Below are positions 5,563 through 7,237 of a stretch of DNA of 7,237 bases, piece by piece. The number at the start of each line of letters is the position of its first letter. Within the stretch, counting starts at the first letter, position 1. Source of the stretch: an uncultured Labedella sp. (lineage in GTDB: Bacteria; Actinomycetota; Actinomycetes; Actinomycetales; Microbacteriaceae); assembly GCA_934636065.1 (NCBI GenBank), contig CAKTZW010000090.1, positions 1-7,237 on the forward strand. The letters run 5' to 3'. Made by a program: the position numbers and the translations under genes. The notes below the pieces were generated by a model. The model did not search any database. It saw nothing but the letters and a program-made list of their open reading frames with translations, and was not told the origin of the DNA.

Positions 5563-6771
5563 TCAGGCGAGTCGCACCGAGAGGCACGTGACGCACCCCT
5601 CGAGCTTCTCGAACTCCGAGATGTCGACGGTGACGACGTCGTAGCCGAGTTCCCGCAGCAGCTCGGCCGTCTCGGGAGCCGCCGCCGACATGAGGAGCGT
5701 CTCGTCGTCGAGCGGCACGACTGCGACGCCCTCCTTCTCCGGCACGGGCAGGAACCGCGTGAACAGGCGTGACTCGTCGACGAGGTCCTCGTGACCGATG
5801 ACCGTCCCGTCCGGCAACGCCGTCACGGTCGACTTGAGGTGCAGGGCGCGCGTGACGGGGACCGCGACGACGTCGAAGCCGCGCGGGGCGACGAGGGCGC
5901 GGAGCTGCGCGATGCCGTCGGCGTTGGTGCGGCTCGAGCGCCCGACGTACACGGTGGAGCCCACGACGAGCACGTCGCCCCCGTCGAGCGTCGCCGGGCT
6001 CATGATGCGGCGGATGTCGTAGCCGCGGGCCTCGAGCACCTCCTCGACGCCGTCGGTCTCCCCGCGGCGGGCCTCGCTGCCCGACCGCGCGATGACGGCG
6101 AGACCGTCGATGACGACGACGGCGTCCTCGACGAAGACGGAGTCGGCGAGGCGCTCGGCGTACGGCACCTCCTGGGTCGCCCAGCCGTGCTCCGCGAAGG
6201 CGGCGACGTAGGCGTCCCACTGCTGGTCCGCGAGGTCCGTGTCGATGTCCGACGGCTCGATGTGAGTGGTCTGGCCGTCGGCGAGGTTCTTCGCCGGCAG
6301 CCGCACGAGCGCGACGCGCGCGGTCGTCGACTGTCCGCCGTCGTCGGCGACGACGGCGCGGTACACGAGGCGACCGACGGTCGGCACGACCGCGACGGCC
6401 GCGACGAGGAACCCGAAGTTCACCGTGAGCAGCGTCGACGCGATCGAGGGCAGGAAGGTGTCGTCCACCGGCACGTTCTGGGTGAGCACCTGGATGGAGG
6501 TGCCGGCGAGCGGCGCGACGACGCCCGCGACGACGCCCGCGACGAGAGCACCCCACCAGCGGGACAGCAGACCGAAGACCCCGAACGCGAACACGACGAC
6601 GAACGCGATGAGCGACGCGCTCAGGAAGTACTGGTGGGCCGCGCCGACGATCGCGGGATTCGAGCTGTCGGCGATCCAGAACGCCAGCAGCATCGCGAGG
6701 TGGACGAGACCGGCGGAGGCGAGGGCGCTGAGGACGGAGGCGAGGAGGCGACGGCCCCAGGAGACGGACAT
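5563..6771 (-). CDS. Membrane-anchored dimethylarginine dimethylaminohydrolase (DDAH) fusion
   Basis: The 402-residue protein has two parts. Residues 1-140 form four hydrophobic helices (about 9-33, 48-70, 73-97, 112-138) with basic residues at both cytoplasmic ends, so N- and C-termini should face the cytoplasm. Residues 151-402 form a DDAH domain of the guanidino-modifying superfamily. Visible motifs are DSVFVED (210-216), TLDGGDVL (261-268), LHLKS with catalytic His311 (310-314), and VTCLS with nucleophile Cys396 near the C-terminus. DDAH hydrolyses methylated arginine to citrulline plus methylamines; related enzymes act on arginine. There is no ATG between the parts and only a GTG at Val137 without a ribosome-binding site, so a true fusion is the better reading. 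The ATG at 6771 follows a TAGGCT box by 7 nt, indicating a leaderless mRNA. Helix count and DDAH motifs are seen; substrate and membrane role are inferred. Confidence 0.82.
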   Translation of the reverse strand: MSVSWGRRLLASVLSALASAGLVHLAMLLAFWIADSSNPAIVGAAHQYFLSASLIAFVVVFAFGVFGLLSRWWGALVAGVVAGVVAPLAGTSIQVLTQNVPVDDTFLPSIASTLLTVNFGFLVAAVAVVPTVGRLVYRAVVADDGGQSTTARVALVRLPAKNLADGQTTHIEPSDIDTDLADQQWDAYVAAFAEHGWATQEVPYAERLADSVFVEDAVVVIDGLAVIARSGSEARRGETDGVEEVLEARGYDIRRIMSPATLDGGDVLVVGSTVYVGRSSRTNADGIAQLRALVAPRGFDVVAVPVTRALHLKSTVTALPDGTVIGHEDLVDESRLFTRFLPVPEKEGVAVVPLDDETLLMSAAAPETAELLRELGYDVVTVDISEFEKLEGCVTCLSVRLA

Positions 6772-6778
6772 GCCATCG

Positions 6779-6784
6779 AGCCTA
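6779..6784 (-). promoter_or_regulatory. -10 box of leaderless promoter for the DDAH gene
   Basis: On the minus strand TAGGCT is followed 7 nt later by the ATG at 6771, placing the transcription start at or next to the start codon. There is no Shine-Dalgarno sequence. The expected -35 region falls inside the purH terminator hairpin. Confidence 0.6.
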
Positions 6785-6790
6785 TCCGAG

Positions 6791-6821
6791 CCGACGGGGT
6801 CCACCGTGCGGACCCCGTCGG
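6791..6821. terminator. Strong hairpin terminator downstream of purH
   Basis: CCGACGGGGTCC (6791-6802) and GGACCCCGTCGG (6810-6821) form a perfect 12-bp stem with a 7-nt loop. On the minus strand it begins 6 nt after the purH stop codon. It lacks a U-tract, which is common for GC-rich actinobacterial terminators. It lies directly upstream of the DDAH -10 box, so it separates purH transcription from DDAH while overlapping the DDAH promoter region. Confidence 0.8.
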
Positions 6822-6827
6822 ACCGGC

Positions 6828-7237
6828 TCAATGGAAGAAGTGCCGCTCCCCCGTCACGTACATCGTCACGTTCGCGGCCCGGGCCGCCGCGAACACCTCC
6901 TCGTCGCGCACGGAGCCCCCGGGCTGCACGACGGCACGCACACCGCCGTCGATCAGCACCTGGAGTCCATCGGCGAACGGGAAGAACGCGTCGGACGCGG
7001 CGACGGAGCCGCTCGCGCGGTCTCCCGCGCGCGAGACGGCGAGGTGGCACGAGTCGACCCGGTTCACCTGCCCCATGCCGACTCCCACGGAGGCCTGGCC
7101 GGACGCGAGCAGGATGGCGTTCGACTTGACGGATCGGCAGGCCTTCCAGGCGAAGGCGAGATCGCTGAGCGTCTCGGGGTCGGCGGCGTCGCCGGACACG
7201 AGTTCCCACTCCGCGGTGAGCGCGGCGGGGTCGGTGT
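6828..7237 (-). CDS. purH: PurH, bifunctional AICAR transformylase/IMP cyclohydrolase, C-terminal part (5' end outside window)
   Basis: The reading frame is open to the window edge and gives the last 135 or so residues of PurH, the end of the AICAR formyltransferase domain. Strongly conserved stretches are visible: [46 protein letters not shown] and [14 protein letters not shown], with the usual TGERHF-H ending. The enzyme performs the last two steps of de novo IMP synthesis in the cytoplasm: formylation of AICAR by 10-formyltetrahydrofolate, then ring closure. The AICAR formyltransferase active-site residues KH and the N-terminal cyclohydrolase domain lie beyond the window. The stop at 6828-6830 is followed by the strong hairpin. 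An internal GTG at 7199 is not the start, because the frame continues upstream with family-like sequence. Confidence 0.96.
   Translation of the reverse strand, partial: TDPAALTAEWELVSGDAADPETLSDLAFAWKACRSVKSNAILLASGQASVGVGMGQVNRVDSCHLAVSRAGDRASGSVAASDAFFPFADGLQVLIDGGVRAVVQPGGSVRDEEVFAAARAANVTMYVTGERHFFH

Noticed and set aside
6355..6365. Split of the DDAH fusion into two genes with a GTG start near codon 137
   Set aside because: The GTG has no ribosome-binding site, lies at the end of the fourth membrane helix, and the frame runs through without interruption.
6772..7209. Upstream extension of the DDAH frame to position 7209
   Set aside because: The extension runs through the purH 3' end and the terminator hairpin, is Arg-rich, and ignores the -10 box that supports the ATG at 6771.

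Overview
The window is high-GC DNA with typical actinobacterial gene structure. Third codon positions are GC-rich, two genes appear to start at the first base of their mRNA right after a TAGNCT-type -10 box, and there are no insertion sequences, tRNAs, rRNAs or CRISPR arrays. A Gram-positive actinobacterium fits best. Microbacteriaceae is my guess from the leaderless TAGGCT promoter style and the gene types, but the sequence does not prove it.

Layout, left to right. Positions 1-97 hold an 18-bp perfect dyad (a likely operator) and a leaderless promoter. Three plus-strand genes follow: a GNAT acetyltransferase resembling BltD/PaiA polyamine acetyltransferases (98-550), an alkyltransferase-like DNA-damage sensor in which Trp replaces the MGMT cysteine (556-891), and a small secreted lipoprotein of unknown function (981-1466). 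They converge on a minus-strand operon of two ABC half-transporters (1488-3305 and 3302-5158) that overlap by 4 bp. Their nucleotide-binding motifs show one canonical and one degenerate ATPase site, the pattern of a heterodimeric multidrug-type exporter.

Upstream of that operon is a leader of about 330 nt. It has a recognisable promoter, a 32-codon upstream reading frame (5328-5426, minus) with a near-ideal Shine-Dalgarno sequence, several inverted repeats, and a repeat that could mask the ribosome-binding site of the first ABC gene. This looks like an undescribed leader-peptide attenuator controlling an exporter and is the most interesting element in the window.

Further right on the minus strand are a dimethylarginine dimethylaminohydrolase (DDAH) fused in frame behind a four-helix membrane domain (5563-6771), a strong 12-bp terminator hairpin, and the 3' end of purH (6828 to the window edge).

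How the parts relate: the ABC pair forms one exporter, probably induced post-transcriptionally through its leader. The acetyltransferase and the alkylation sensor form a compact two-gene unit. purH is core purine synthesis, insulated from the DDAH gene by the hairpin. Nothing points to recent horizontal transfer; composition looks uniform throughout.
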